From contig OZ176051.1 of assembly GCA_964247055.1 (NCBI GenBank), forward strand, positions 14,260,001 to 14,324,000: a stretch of 64,000 nucleotides of DNA. Direction: 5' to 3'. Shown one piece after another: positions 11,306 to 22,296 of the stretch; the first letter of the stretch is position 1, and each line of letters begins with the position of its first letter. The translations under genes and the position numbers were made by a program. This DNA is from Paragordius varius (lineage: Eukaryota; Nematomorpha). A model generated the notes under the pieces. That model was not told where the DNA came from, ran no database searches, and saw nothing but the letters and a program-made list of their open reading frames with translations.

Positions 11306-14300
11306 CAACATATTATTTTTAGATAATCACAATATAAAAATCAATTTTTACAAAAGAAAGAAAATTAAAGGTGTACGTACCTTTAGAATGTCCTTGTAAC
11401 CATCCAAAGATCTAAACAAAAAAAGATATATAAAAGTAATAATTAACATTAGTGTCCAGACAAAAATGGAATAATAATTATTTTTTACAATATAAAAATA
11501 TTAATTTTCGCGTTTCCTATCATTAATTTTGTCAGACATGGTTACAAAAAGAACAAATTTAAAATTGAAAAATAAATTCTTTTGTCAAATTGATTAAACA
11601 TGTTTTATTAGTATCAGTTAAACGATCTTTAAAAAAATTATAAGTATACCTCATGCTTTTAAGGCTTACAAATCCATCATTTATGCGTTTAGTAAAATTA
11701 TTCAAAGCTTCAACTTGATCCCCATATTTCGATTTATATCCTTGGATCTAGATATTATATAAGGCAAACACAATGATTAGAGAAAGCAGAAATAGTAATT
11801 TGTTAAACTTACGTTGATAGATAATTATTCGTCCCCCCCCCATTTATGCATATAAAAAATTTCAAAAAAACCTTTATTGAAAAAAAACACTTACAGATTG
11901 GTTCATTTTGCGCAAAGAGAGTTGTAATTCAGTCAGTGTATTGTTTGCATCTATCGGATCTAATTGACGGCTTACAATTATTTCATGATTAAGTTTGTTG
12001 AGATTGGTTGCCAATTCGCTTGAAACATAAAAAAAAGCGAATAGTATGCAAAAACATTATTGAAAATCAAAACCAAAAATAAATATATTATAAATTTACA
12101 CCAGTATGATAGGTGATATATTATTTAATATAATGTTTAAGAATTGTGTTTATATAAGCCTATGCATATTTCAAAGCCATATTTAACTAAACTGGGCAAA
12201 AAATTAAGTTCAATTAAAAGCAAATGACTTTTTCTCACAAGACATGCATATTATCATGAACTTTCTAATGTTATCAGGATTGTTATGGAGAAATATTATT
12301 TAATATATTGTTAAGTAATATTCAAAAAACTAATAATGGATATATTAAACCAGATCCCACAATCGAGGCCTAATGATAGTAAGAGGTATTCAACTATACT
12401 ATGTTTAAAATTATATCCTTTTTTACTTGTTTTTGTGTTCTAAAATAGTTTGAAAGTTTTCCTTTGCATTCGCTTGTTTACTCATTAATTGGTGCAATTG
12501 AGTTTTCAAATCTTGCAATGTCATGGGGATAGGTCTGTAGTGCGGTAATAACGTTAAATCACTCGATGTGTCTTGTGATAATAATTTTTTCCTTGTGTTT
12601 TGGGGTGTAGAACTTTGAGAGGTTTGAGGCGCCTCATTGTTGTTTTTACCATAAGATAAGGCTAGATATTGTTGAAATCCACAATCTTGCATAAGATTTG
12701 TTGACGATCCTATTATTGGTAAGAACGAAACAAATTTGTATGTGAAACAAAAATAAAATGTTTAATTATCCATCTCAAACAAAATGTGTGACAATTGATA
12801 AATGACAAGTAATTTATTGAATATTGTTTAAGCCGAAGTGTTATTGTATTACAAATGCAATTGAAATTCAGCTAAAATTAAATGAATTTTTGGGACGAAT
12901 TACAAAGTTTACTGTAGTAATTGAAAATTCCCCCCAATAAATTCATTTAATTTTAGCTGAATTTTAATTGCAATAATAATTAATTTGTTGAAAATACAAG
13001 AGTTTTATACGTTATAAACAGACAGACTAGGTTTTTAACAATTAAGGTCTAACGCTATAAAAGAGAAATAAATACCATAATGCGATAAACAGTTGATTCT
13101 TAGTTTTTTAACCGATAATTTCTTACATTTTAAAACCGTAAAAATTTTTAGATAGCTGCTTGATTAAATTTTAATTGGCAAATTCTGTTATATGTAGAAG
13201 TTAGGTCCAACAAAATTTTCTAATCGCCTAAAAATATGACCATAAAAAGGGTATTTTACAGTCAAAAATGTTAAACATGTACACTTTTGACATTTCAAAT
13301 TAGATTTTAATTAAACAGAAAACATATTTCTCACCATATTAAACTGAAAAATAATATAAAACATATTTAATCACACTTTCACATATATTTTAAAATATTA
13401 TATCTCTAGAATAATATTATGTAACCGAAAACTCAATTCATAAAGTCATATGCAAAAAAGCCCTAGTTTTAGTGAAAGTTATAATTTTACCCAAAATTAG
13501 TGTGTATTTTTTTGAAATTGTAAAACATTTCTGGTATATTTAAATTATACTTATTTTTCCCATATTATTATGAAATAAAAATTTTTTATATGGCTAAATA
13601 GGTTACAATAAAAACCTACCTACACCACCTTTTCCAAAGTCCATAGTACGATCATTTAATGTTAATAAATGAATCAGAACGAAGCGTGAAAAACGGGCTA
13701 AAAAGCGTACAACTTTAAATCCAGTCGGGCACACAAATATGGACATTGTAATAGGCTCCAATTTGGCATAACTGAATTCCTTAAATATATATATATATAT
13801 ATTATATTTGATCGTAGAGTTTTTAATTAAAATTTAATGAAAACCATACATTTTAGCCTTCTTTAAATAAAGACTTAGTTTTTTTATAGTTCCCAAATAG
13901 TTACCAGTGTATGTTATGAAAGCCCTCATAAAGAGCCAAAAAATATAACTATAATATAATATCCAATGTCATTCATTATAATTATCAATTAAAAAATAGA
14001 AAATTTTATATAACATTTACACTTCAAATTCACCTTTGAACAATTTAAATTCATACAATTCGAATTCATGCTAAAATAAATTATTAGTTATTTAAGATTA
14101 CAAATTACCTGTTTTTTATATGTTGTAAGAAAAATGGTTAAAATTAAAGTTATACTGAAAAATAAGTAAGCTAAGTCATAAATTTCATATTAATAATGAG
14201 TTATATCAGTTTGACACATAATTTATTTTTAGGGTGAATGTGAATTGTATTGGTATTCGCAAATCATGATGCGGATAATAAGTATTGAGAGAGTGAGATA

Positions 14301-14885
14301 GATGAATTTTGAAATATAAGATTGATATTCAGTGAAATAAATATATTTTACAGATAGGAAATTAGAATAAAATGGAGGGGGGTGACCATGTTTGATTACG
14401 CCATCAAATATTTTTTAGAAGAAGGTACCAAAATAGTATCGTTTATAAAACATTTTCAGTACACCTTAAAAAATTAAATTTTTGAAAAAAAAACATGAAT
14501 TTGATATTAATAGCATACTTTGTCGATGTCAACTACCCATTGTCGAGATATTTGACTGAATTCTTTAGCTTGACGCGCATCAAAGATAGGCCAACATAAT
14601 CTTTATTTTTAAATTATAAAAGCTAATATATACTCAAATTTTTTTAGGGTTTCTTTCCTATCATACAACTCAAATAGGTGATACATTATAAGTTGAAATG
14701 CATATCGGTTAGATGATTCAAATAGATCACTAATTTTCAATAATATTATATTTATACTCTGTCAAAACTAATTCCAAATCATTGTTTTTTAAAAAATCAT
14801 TAAATTTTAGTAGTTCCAAGTTTTTTCTAAGAATGTCACCATACTTTTCAATAATCTCCAATTTTTTGTGTGAAAAAGAATTCAT
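9653..14885 (-). CDS. HAUS6: HAUS augmin-like complex subunit 6
   Basis: Subunit of augmin, which recruits gamma-tubulin to spindle microtubules for branching nucleation. I read ten exons with GT-AG ends and consistent phases (5' to 3' on the minus strand): 14885-14758, 14729-14634, 14600-14519, 13779-about 13620, 12709-12427, 12018-11895, 11747-11650, 11411-11381, 11234-10851, 10495-9653; total 2229 nt, 742 aa. The HAUS6 N-terminal domain (residues 1-156) is clear: ESSNRYAFQLIMYHLF, then KKFELCWPIFDARQAKEF, then CPTGFKVVRFLARFSRFVL, in family order. Residues about 200-460 are helical coiled-coil type; exon 10 (residues 463-742) is a Ser/Lys/Asn-rich tail, as in other HAUS6 proteins. Introns 1 and 2 are 28 and 33 nt; later ones reach 0.9 kb. 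The exon 4 donor is ambiguous (13629, 13626 or 13620 all keep the frame). Shorter than human HAUS6 (955 aa). Confidence is high for exons 1-4 and good for the rest, which rest on phase and splice signals. Confidence 0.88.
12855..12975. mobile_element. Palindromic mini-element in HAUS6 intron 4
   Basis: Two arms of about 43 bp form a near-perfect inverted repeat: GCAATTGAAATTCAGCTAAA on the left and TTTAGCTGAATTTTAATTGC on the right, with a short spacer. This is a typical fold-back MITE. No coding potential. Confidence 0.65.
14012..14257. mobile_element. Palindromic element, TTTACA(N)TTCAAATTCA family, copy 1
   Basis: The ends read ACATTTACACTTCAAATTCA and, inverted, ATACCAATACAATTCACATT, with the shared inner words TTGAACAATTTAAATTC and AATAATGAGTTATATCA. 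Further copies are at about 22876-23098, 24084-24336 and 42243-42525. This one lies in HAUS6 intron 3 and is the most diverged. Confidence 0.55.
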
Positions 14886-14948
14886 CAGAAAATTAAATTA
14901 TGCGCCGTTTACATTCATGCCTCATTACACATGTCTTCAAAAATTTAA
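14886..14948. promoter_or_regulatory. 63-bp bidirectional promoter region
   Basis: This is the whole interval between the start codons of HAUS6 (minus) and the divergent gene at 14949 (plus). An in-frame TAA directly precedes the plus-strand ATG, which supports that start. Both genes must initiate transcription here or inside each other's first exon. No clear TATA box is seen. This is inferred from gene positions only. Confidence 0.5.
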
Positions 14949-16030
14949 ATGAGATGTTTTGATTATTTAGAAAAAGTTATTGTACAATACAATACGGACA
15001 TAGAATTTAATAAATGTGAAACATATAACATTTGGAATAAAGTTTTATATGAACTTTATTCGATAACAAGAAGGGAATTCTATAATTTTTTATGTTTACC
15101 CTTGGAAAAATGCCCTTTAGGTAAAATATATTTAATATTTGTAAGTATTGATTGGATATATTAGCTTTAATACTTATCCATACAACACTCGTTTGTACAA
15201 AATTTATGCCTCATTGTTTTACGAAAAACTTTCTAAATTTCGATTCTTTATTTTTCCTTGTCCATATCATCCACAAATAAATGTAGACACTTGTGAGATA
15301 AATTTAATGTAAGCATAATATATTTTTATATTTTATTCTTTATAGGCAGACTTCATCCTTAAAATCTGGTCTCAATCAAATATTTCACATGTTTAATGAA
15401 ATATTTACTGATAGCAAATCTATTGCCACTTTTCCAGTAAACGTTGAGGCTTCACTTATTTTAGGGCAAAACTCAAACGCATTTACCGCCAAAGTTTTGG
15501 ATTTTGAATCTCAGCATAAAAATCTTGTTTCTTGCAACGAAAACCCAACATTCCAAGATCCAAATGAAATTATGTAATATTCATTGTAAAAATTATGAAT
15601 ATTAAAAGACATGTAGATTACAGTCATGTATCCTTCATATTAAATTTATTTTTTTTCGTTAAATGGGTATATATATTTGGTAAAGGATGAAAAAACAAGA
15701 GCTCTATGGTAATTCTTATACCTTTTTGATGATATATTGTTAAATACCATAGAGCTCTTGTTGTTTCCATTCTTTACCAAATATTTATATCCATTTAACC
15801 AAAAAAAATAAATTTTTGATAAAATAAGGATACATGATATTACCATTTTCTAATATATATGGTATTTTTAATGAAGATTACACGTTGACAATCAAAAACG
15901 TGTTGAAACTCCAGTTAATTTATTAGAATCTCGAATCCATCAAATGGAAATTTACAATGAGAAAGAATATGAATCGTGTTGGGATAATTTGGTTGCTGAT
16001 AATCATGAACATTCCTATTCTTGGCTTTAG
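14949..16030 (+). CDS. Unrecognised 189-aa protein, divergent from HAUS6
   Basis: A three-exon gene model with consistent phases: 14949-15140 (donor GTAAGT), 15350-15573, 15877-16030; 570 nt, stop TAG, AATAAA at 16056-16061. The first 70 residues are rich in aromatics and Leu (YNIWNKVLYELYSITRREFY); the middle has FHMFNEIFTDSKSIATFPVN; the C-terminus is acidic and polar and ends HEHSYSWL. No signal peptide or known motif was recognised. Intron 2 contains a palindromic mini-element (15624-15837). The shared promoter with HAUS6 hints at co-expression but proves nothing. An alternative donor at 15117 gives a frame that stops at once, so the later donor is preferred. Real gene likely; function unknown. 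Confidence 0.6.
15624..15837. mobile_element. Fold-back MITE, TCATGTATCC family, copy 1
   Basis: A near-complete palindrome of about 214 bp with ends TCATGTATCCTT and AAGGATACATGA; the inner arms contain AAGAGCTCTATGGTA and TACCATAGAGCTCTT. It lies in intron 2 of the unrecognised gene. Copy 2 is at 24976-25200. Confidence 0.8.
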
Positions 16031-16186
16031 TAGCTAACATTTTTATATTACCAAAAATAAATTATTACCTCTGATATTTTATATCTGTAAATTTTTTTGA
16101 GTAACCTTTGTGTTCCTTAGAAGGAAACTACAGTGTCCACAAAAAATATCCTGATTTAATTTATATCTTCTGATAGAAAAAGATTA

Positions 16187-17309
16187 CACTAGACAACAAA
16201 TTTTTCTGCCACTCGAGTTTTTTGCATTTTTTGATATTTAATATCATTTTAACAGTAAATCTGAAATAAAAATTATAACTCGTTGGAAGAATTTTGTATA
16301 ATTTGATTTTTTGATTATGCGCCCTCTTTATCAAAATTTTACTAAAAAATGTTTTTCTTTGAAAATATACAAGTAATGCCCATTTCTAATATATCATTCG
16401 AAAGAGTATTAAAAACTCTATAAAATGTATACTAATATGTATTACATCGACAGTTAATATTGGACACAAAGAGCGACAAACGCGCGAAGCGAGAGCATTT
16501 TTTTAATTATTATATTTTTAAAACTAATGGATGAAAATAGCTCAAACTTTGTTTAGATGGAGATGAATGTCCAAAAAAGATAACACAAAAAAGTTTTTTT
16601 TGATTAAAACATTTTTTATTGCTTTTATGTCACTCAAAACAGCCATTTTTAAGTTTTTTGTTTTTTAAAAATTACCATCTCATCAATATTAATTTATTTT
16701 CTTTACAAGGCTGATAATTTCGAAAATTTAAAGATAAAAACAAAGTTTAAGATATTTTTGATCTTTTATAGCCATTATGTAATAAATTTACAGTTATAAC
16801 TATGAATTTTAGTATCCACTAGGTAAAATATTTATGATAATAATAAATTTTATTAAAAAAGCAAACCAAAAGCTTTTTCAAACATTTTTTTTAATTTAAA
16901 TACTAATATAACCCTAAAAATTATATTAAAATAATTTATATGATTTACAAATCAGTTTGTCTGCGAAAATTCTTGACTTATTTAAGGATTGAAAATTTTG
17001 ACCATTTAAATCCAAAAAACTTTTACATCCGATGGATTTAAATGACTTACTACCATTTAAAAGATGCAGTTTTTTGCGCTCTTTCGAATGATATAAAATA
17101 CATGGCTTCATATCTAAAACTTTATATTTTCGAAATTTCGAGTTTAATGTTAAATTTGGGCCAAAAATTATCGATAAACTCTAATATAAAAAAATTCTTC
17201 CATGTAAGACCAATTTTCTTTTCAGATATACTAATTATGTACTTTAATGAAAAAATTTTTAAATTTACAAGAATGGCATTTAAAAAAAGTTAAAATTTGT
17301 TGTCTAGTG
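16187..17309. mobile_element. CACTA-like non-autonomous DNA transposon
   Basis: Perfect 18-bp terminal inverted repeats, CACTAGACAACAAATTTT, are flanked on both sides by TTA, a 3-bp duplication as expected for CACTA/EnSpm elements. The length is 1123 bp. The interior is AT-rich with the GC word CGCGCGAAGCGAGAG; I see no transposase (a short open frame at 17042-17293 looks accidental). Internal fragments of the same family occur at 980-1335 and 55905-56330. Superfamily assignment rests on terminal sequence and duplication length. Confidence 0.75.
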
Positions 17310-18383
17310 TTATCATTGTGATTTTGGTTTTTGCTTTTACTAGTGATTAACATGGTAACTGCTTCATATTAAAGCAAATGCTTAATTCTTAAAAATATTA
17401 CTATTTAAAAGTAAAACAGTATTTTTTTAAATAAAAATCTGGTAGGTACCTTAAAATACGCAAAAATCCGAGATTCTGTGATAAAATTGTTTAATATATC
17501 CACATCTATATGGTTAATAATTTATTTTAGTGATATTTTTCGTAACGAAGCTTTTCGCCAATTTAAAAATTAATCGCAAATTTTAATGTTTTTATGTGGT
17601 GACCACCAAGTGCAAATAATTTTTTTAAATTTCATGACTTTATCACTTTTTTGTCCGCTATGATATATTGGGGTAGTTTAACATCTCTGGGCTCAACTTG
17701 TAAATTAATCTTTGATAGTTGTTTTAATTAAAATCTAATTAACAAAAATTGTTGTTCTATATTAGATATAAAAGCTATGCGTCTATAATTTGAAACAGTT
17801 GTAAAACACGTCGGAAACTAAACAGCTGATTATAAAATAAATATCAAGTTTTTAATGGCAAAATTCAACCTGAAAGCTTATTAAAGTCAATTATTTATAT
17901 TTTGCAACCATCATATTTTGCCTACTTCATTAAAAAATTAAAAAAAAGCCAAATTTTTTAACATTTTCCAAAATCTGTATTATACGCCTAAAACGCTAAA
18001 GCAAGCATATGATAGTCATATTAATCGCTTTTAAATATATAATTACTTCAAAAGATCATAAAATGTGTCCTGCTGAAAGAGACGATTCCAATTTAAATTT
18101 ATCCACCCTAATAAAGATTCTATAAATAAGCCAAAATATCCAAATCAAATATAGATCTAGGTATGCAGAAAAGGTTGTGACAACTATGGTCCCAACCGTC
18201 ACTGTCTTCACAGGATGACCCTTAGCGCCTTTCTACCGTTTTACACGCCTCAGGGCAGGGAGAAGGCACTTTCTTGTTGGTGCATCTAGGTATATACAGT
18301 AAAACATGTAGTCTTACATATAAATTAAATGAAATAATAGTATTAAATTATATGCAATTTACCCCCTATAAAAGTATTTGAAG
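17310..18383. other. Intergenic stretch with a GC-richer patch
   Basis: Mostly AT-rich, with no gene seen. Around 18050-18150 there are words of TTAA family A (a GATTCCAATTTAAATTTAT-like word, then ATAAGCCAAAATATCCAAAT). From 18188 to 18290 the composition turns abruptly GC-rich (AGCGCCTTTCTACCG, CCTCAGGGCAGGGAGAAGG), like the head of an unrelated inserted repeat, possibly a SINE remnant. Confidence 0.4.
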
Positions 18384-20698
18384 CAGTGGTACTCACCAAA
18401 AAAAATTGACGGGCCAAATAAAATATATTTTTTTCGAGGGCCATGAATCTTATAATGGCAAATATTCCATAGCTATTTTACACATATGCACATATTTATA
18501 ATCTAAATCAGCACAATGAATATTTTGCGAATCGCATGTAAATCCAGCTAAAAACTCGTTTTGCACCATCTAATTTAAAAAATATTTTGATATTTTATTT
18601 TCATATTAATTAATAATTTTTGGCTAATTTGGTTTCGCCTCACACAGGCCATTCTTAATACGTCGTCCATATGATCATCGGTTAAGCGATTTCTGTCTGT
18701 ATTCTTGACATACTTCATTTTTGAATATGCCGTCTCACTCGTGTAAGTTGAAGGAAAAACAGTTAGGATAACTTGAGCACATTTATTATATCTTCTTATT
18801 TATTTGGCACATCTTGGCAAAACTCTGCATATCTTTTTTCTCCACGATTCTCCTAGAATATAGCCTCCAAATTGGAATCATTTTTAAAATCTATGGATTC
18901 AATGATATGCGCCTGATCAAAACCGAAGTGCTCAAATCGCTTAATATTGATATATCCATATGCCATGGATTTTCAACGAGTTTTACAATTTTTATTTCTT
19001 AATTCTTGAAATCTGAATTTCATCTTATTAGATAAAAATGTTGAATGATTGTCTATTATTAACCGTGGTAAATTCCATATTTTCTTCATGAATCGTTTTA
19101 ATTGATAAATATAGGAGTGTATTTATAAAATCTTGGTTATATATTATTAATTTTCAAAAGCAAATGTTTGATTAGCAAATTGGGTTATTATTTTGCTCCC
19201 TTGAGAACTTGTATTAAAAATACTAAGTTTATAAGTAATGTCACAAAGGTAGGCTAATAAAACACACCATTCGTCCCTATTTTCCTCGTCAAACTTTCTG
19301 TTATATTTTATAAATAATATAATTTCATGTCTTAAAACAAAAAATCTGTTTAATACGCTGCTTAGGCTTAGCCATCGCACAGCGGTGTACAAACGAATAT
19401 CAAACTGACTGTGGATTGATTTCAGAAGGTTTTTGAATTTACGGCGGTTGAATTTGCCACAGATGTGATTAGCTATATCCACAACAGTTTTAATTACTAA
19501 ATTGAGTGATTCATCTTTTACACGCGAAACCAAGTTTTGCTGATGAATAAAGCAGTGAACGGATAATATTTTAAATACATTTGTTTTTCAAAAGAGCTTT
19601 GTTTATTCCAATCATAGAGGGACAACCATCTGTGCAGATCGAAACCATTTTTTCAGAGATATACCATTATTATTGAAAAAAGTGCTAATTATTTCGAGAA
19701 AATCACTTTTTTTCGTAGTATTATTCATTAGTAAAATTTTTAAATATTCCTCGTACGAAGAGCGCACATTGAAGTGTTGAACTAATATCACTGCTATTTG
19801 CACTTTTTCATAACGAATGTTTTGTTAAAAATATATTTAGACATATCTTCAATGCGTTAAGCACATGTTGAATCAGAAAGTTAAAGTTGTTTTTGCCTCA
19901 TGATTTGATCTTTATTATGGAATTTATCAAATATAAAAGTGCAACCATTTATTAGACAATCTTTTAATATTTGGGAATCAGTAACGGTTTTATATTTTTT
20001 TCTAAAATATAGCAAATTTTATACGAAGCTAATGTTACAGCTTTTTTCTGGGAGAAAGCTATGGACATTAAGATTTTTCTTTCTGGTATAAATACTTACC
20101 CTTTTTTTCGTTTCTTTCCTCATGATTTTCTGAGAATGATGGATTGTAATTCAATATTGTATTTTTTAAAATTATGTTGTCCTTACACACAAGGGAGGTA
20201 GCAACATTTTTATTTAAAACGACAAATCTTCTTATTTCTAAAAGAGCAATTTCCATCGGATAATATACGTTTTTTAGCATTAGATGTCATTCTTTAAATT
20301 TAAGAATATGTTTTGAATTGTGCTATAAAAAAACAGGTTGAAATTTAATGAATGTAAATGAGTTTGGATAGCAATGAAAAGAATATGTATATGCATGTTT
20401 GGATGAAAGGCTTGCTTACAATGGAATGCAATAAAAATTTCAAATAGAAAATAAAATAGAATACAGAAACAGTGTGCCAAAATTTTGAAATCATTTCAAT
20501 GTAGGGAATTTTTTCCAATTTTGGGTAAAAAATAAAAATTACCAAAATTTTATCTAAAAAAATAAATTAATATTAAAATAAGGGAAAATTCGTTTATGTG
20601 TTATTTAAAAAATTTTTGATAAAAAAATAAGTATCAATATGGCCATAGGGCAATTTTTAAGCACTCTTCGCATGCGGCCCGCGGTTTGAGTACCACTG
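18384..20698 (-). mobile_element. Dead hAT transposon with transposase remnant
   Basis: The termini are 12-bp inverted repeats, CAGTGGTACTCA and TGAGTACCACTG. The 8 bp outside are ATTTGAAG and ATTTAAAC (6 of 8 equal), an aged 8-bp hAT duplication. On the minus strand the frame 19533-19147 has the order found in ZBED5/FAM200-type hAT transposases: CGKFNRRKFKNLLKSI, YTAVRWLSLSSVLNRFFVLR, then DEWCVLLAYLCDITYKL. A further piece lies at 19803-19612 (EIISTFFNNNGISLKKW). Several stops and frame changes separate the pieces, so it cannot be active. It separates the unrecognised gene from GTF2F2. Confidence 0.87.
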
Positions 20699-21080
20699 AT
20701 TTAAACTAACAGACAACCACAAACTCTCTTGCATCGGATCCGCCCTATTTGCAGATAGTCTTTGAAGGCGGCGCTCGTGTCGACGCTGACGCTAGATGTA
20801 ATGAAATCTTTCCTTTTCCTCTAACAATTCTTACTCACATAAAGTAATTCGACGCCATTTTTATATTAAAACATTTTTGCATAATATCGATGTTTTAAAC
20901 GGTAAATTTAATTTATAAAAATTTTTAATATTTAGGCCTATATGTCATGTGGCCTAAATTTTTGATCTAAGGGTCATCCAAAAAATACTAATATCAGGTA
21001 ATTTTTGATCAATACGTCATAGTCAGTCCGATTGTGTTAAGCTTTAAATAAAGTTTAGCAGCTGTTTAATTTTTTAAGCT
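20699..21080. other. GTF2F2 upstream region with GC-rich island
   Basis: About 20733-20800 is far richer in GC than its surroundings (GCATCGGATCCGCCC, GAAGGCGGCGCTCGTGTCGA). It sits about 300 bp upstream of the GTF2F2 start codon. It could be a promoter CpG patch or an inserted repeat. From 20840 to 20960 the words ACGCCATTTTTATATTAAAA and TCATGTGGCCTAAATTTTT match the interior of TTAA family A. Confidence 0.4.
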
Positions 21081-21934
21081 ATGAGCGAAGGCAGAAAAAT
21101 AGATTTTACAAATTGTAACAAAAATATATGGATTTTAAAAGTATAATTTACTTAAATGCAGGTTCCAAAATACTTATCGGAAACATGGGAAACTCACGAT
21201 CAGGAGATTGGAAAATTAATGATAGACAAAACAAAGTAAACAATATAATTTAAACGAAAGAAAAGAACAAAAAGGTCCTGATATAAATTTTTATTCTTCG
21301 ACAACAAAATCAAATTTACCGCAAATTCACAAAGTATTTATGAATCCTATACCTAATAATACCCTCTTTATTTCATCTCATTACGAAAATGATGAATCCA
21401 ATCCACTTTCCTCCATTTATTTTGTCGAAGGAAAGGCTAGCCAAAAACTTGAGATTCGCCCCCAAACTAACTCTACTGAATACATAAACGTATATTGTAT
21501 TTTACATATATTTGGTTTTATTTATAAATTATCACATTTTTTATTTTTAGCTTAAAAAGGCTCAGTTTGCTATAAAAAACCAGCCAGTTAACACCGTTCA
21601 AAAATTGGATAAACATGTTCAAAATTACAAACCCGTTTCATCACACGCTATGTCTAAGAATTCATTTTTTGGTTCTGAAAGACCCACTCCTAAAGACATT
21701 ACTGTCGGAGCCAAGAAAATGCGATTAGACAAAGAACAAGTAATGGAAATTTTATTTACCGCTTTCGAAAAACACCAATTTTATTCGATCAAGGATTTGG
21801 TTAACATCACTGGACAACCTATAACTTATTTGAAAGAAATTCTGAATGATATATGCGTATATAATTTACGCAATCCGCATAAAAATATGTGGGAACTCAA
21901 ACTTGAATATCGTCATTATAATGCACCATCCTAA
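21081..21934 (+). CDS. GTF2F2: TFIIF subunit beta (RAP30)
   Basis: The small TFIIF subunit, which escorts RNA polymerase II to the promoter. Four exons: 21081-21140, 21162-21235, 21261-21489, 21551-21934, giving 248 aa against 249 in human. The N-terminus reads IWILKVPKYLSETW (human VWLVKVPKYLSQQW); exon 4 has VQKLDKHVQNYKPV and the C-terminal winged helix AFEKHQFYSIKDLVNITGQP, then YLKEIL and KNMWELKLEYRHY, nearly the human sequence. Introns 1 and 2 are only 21 and 25 nt, each with in-frame stops, and must be removed to keep the homologous frame; intron 3 is 61 nt. Tandem poly(A) words AATAAATAAA lie at 21967-21976. SEPSECS starts 363 bp downstream on the same strand. Confidence 0.95.
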
Positions 21935-22296
21935 TATGTGTACATATCATTATATAAATCTCTTATAATAAATAAACCTTTATTGGTTAGAGCGTAATTA
22001 ACCAGGGTTTTACCTACGACTTTTTGAGACACTTTGCGCTATCGAAGTTATATGAAAATATGTTCACAAATCATAGTAAAAATTAATATTTTTTAATTTT
22101 CTAACAAAGTTTTTCGGGCAAAAGATTAAATAAATAATAATTATATTGGGTTTTTGAGTCTAAGTGAAAACTAATAAATTATTTTTTAGATTATGTATAT
22201 ATTTTTAAGAGGCCCGCCAGTAAATTGAGTCCAAAATGCTGCGCATTTGTGTTAGACACTTCTGTGTGAAACATTCATAGTTTCATCTGATATGCG

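Noticed and set aside
17042-17293. 83-codon open frame inside the CACTA-like element
   Set aside because: AT-biased composition, no transposase motif; length expected by chance in this composition.
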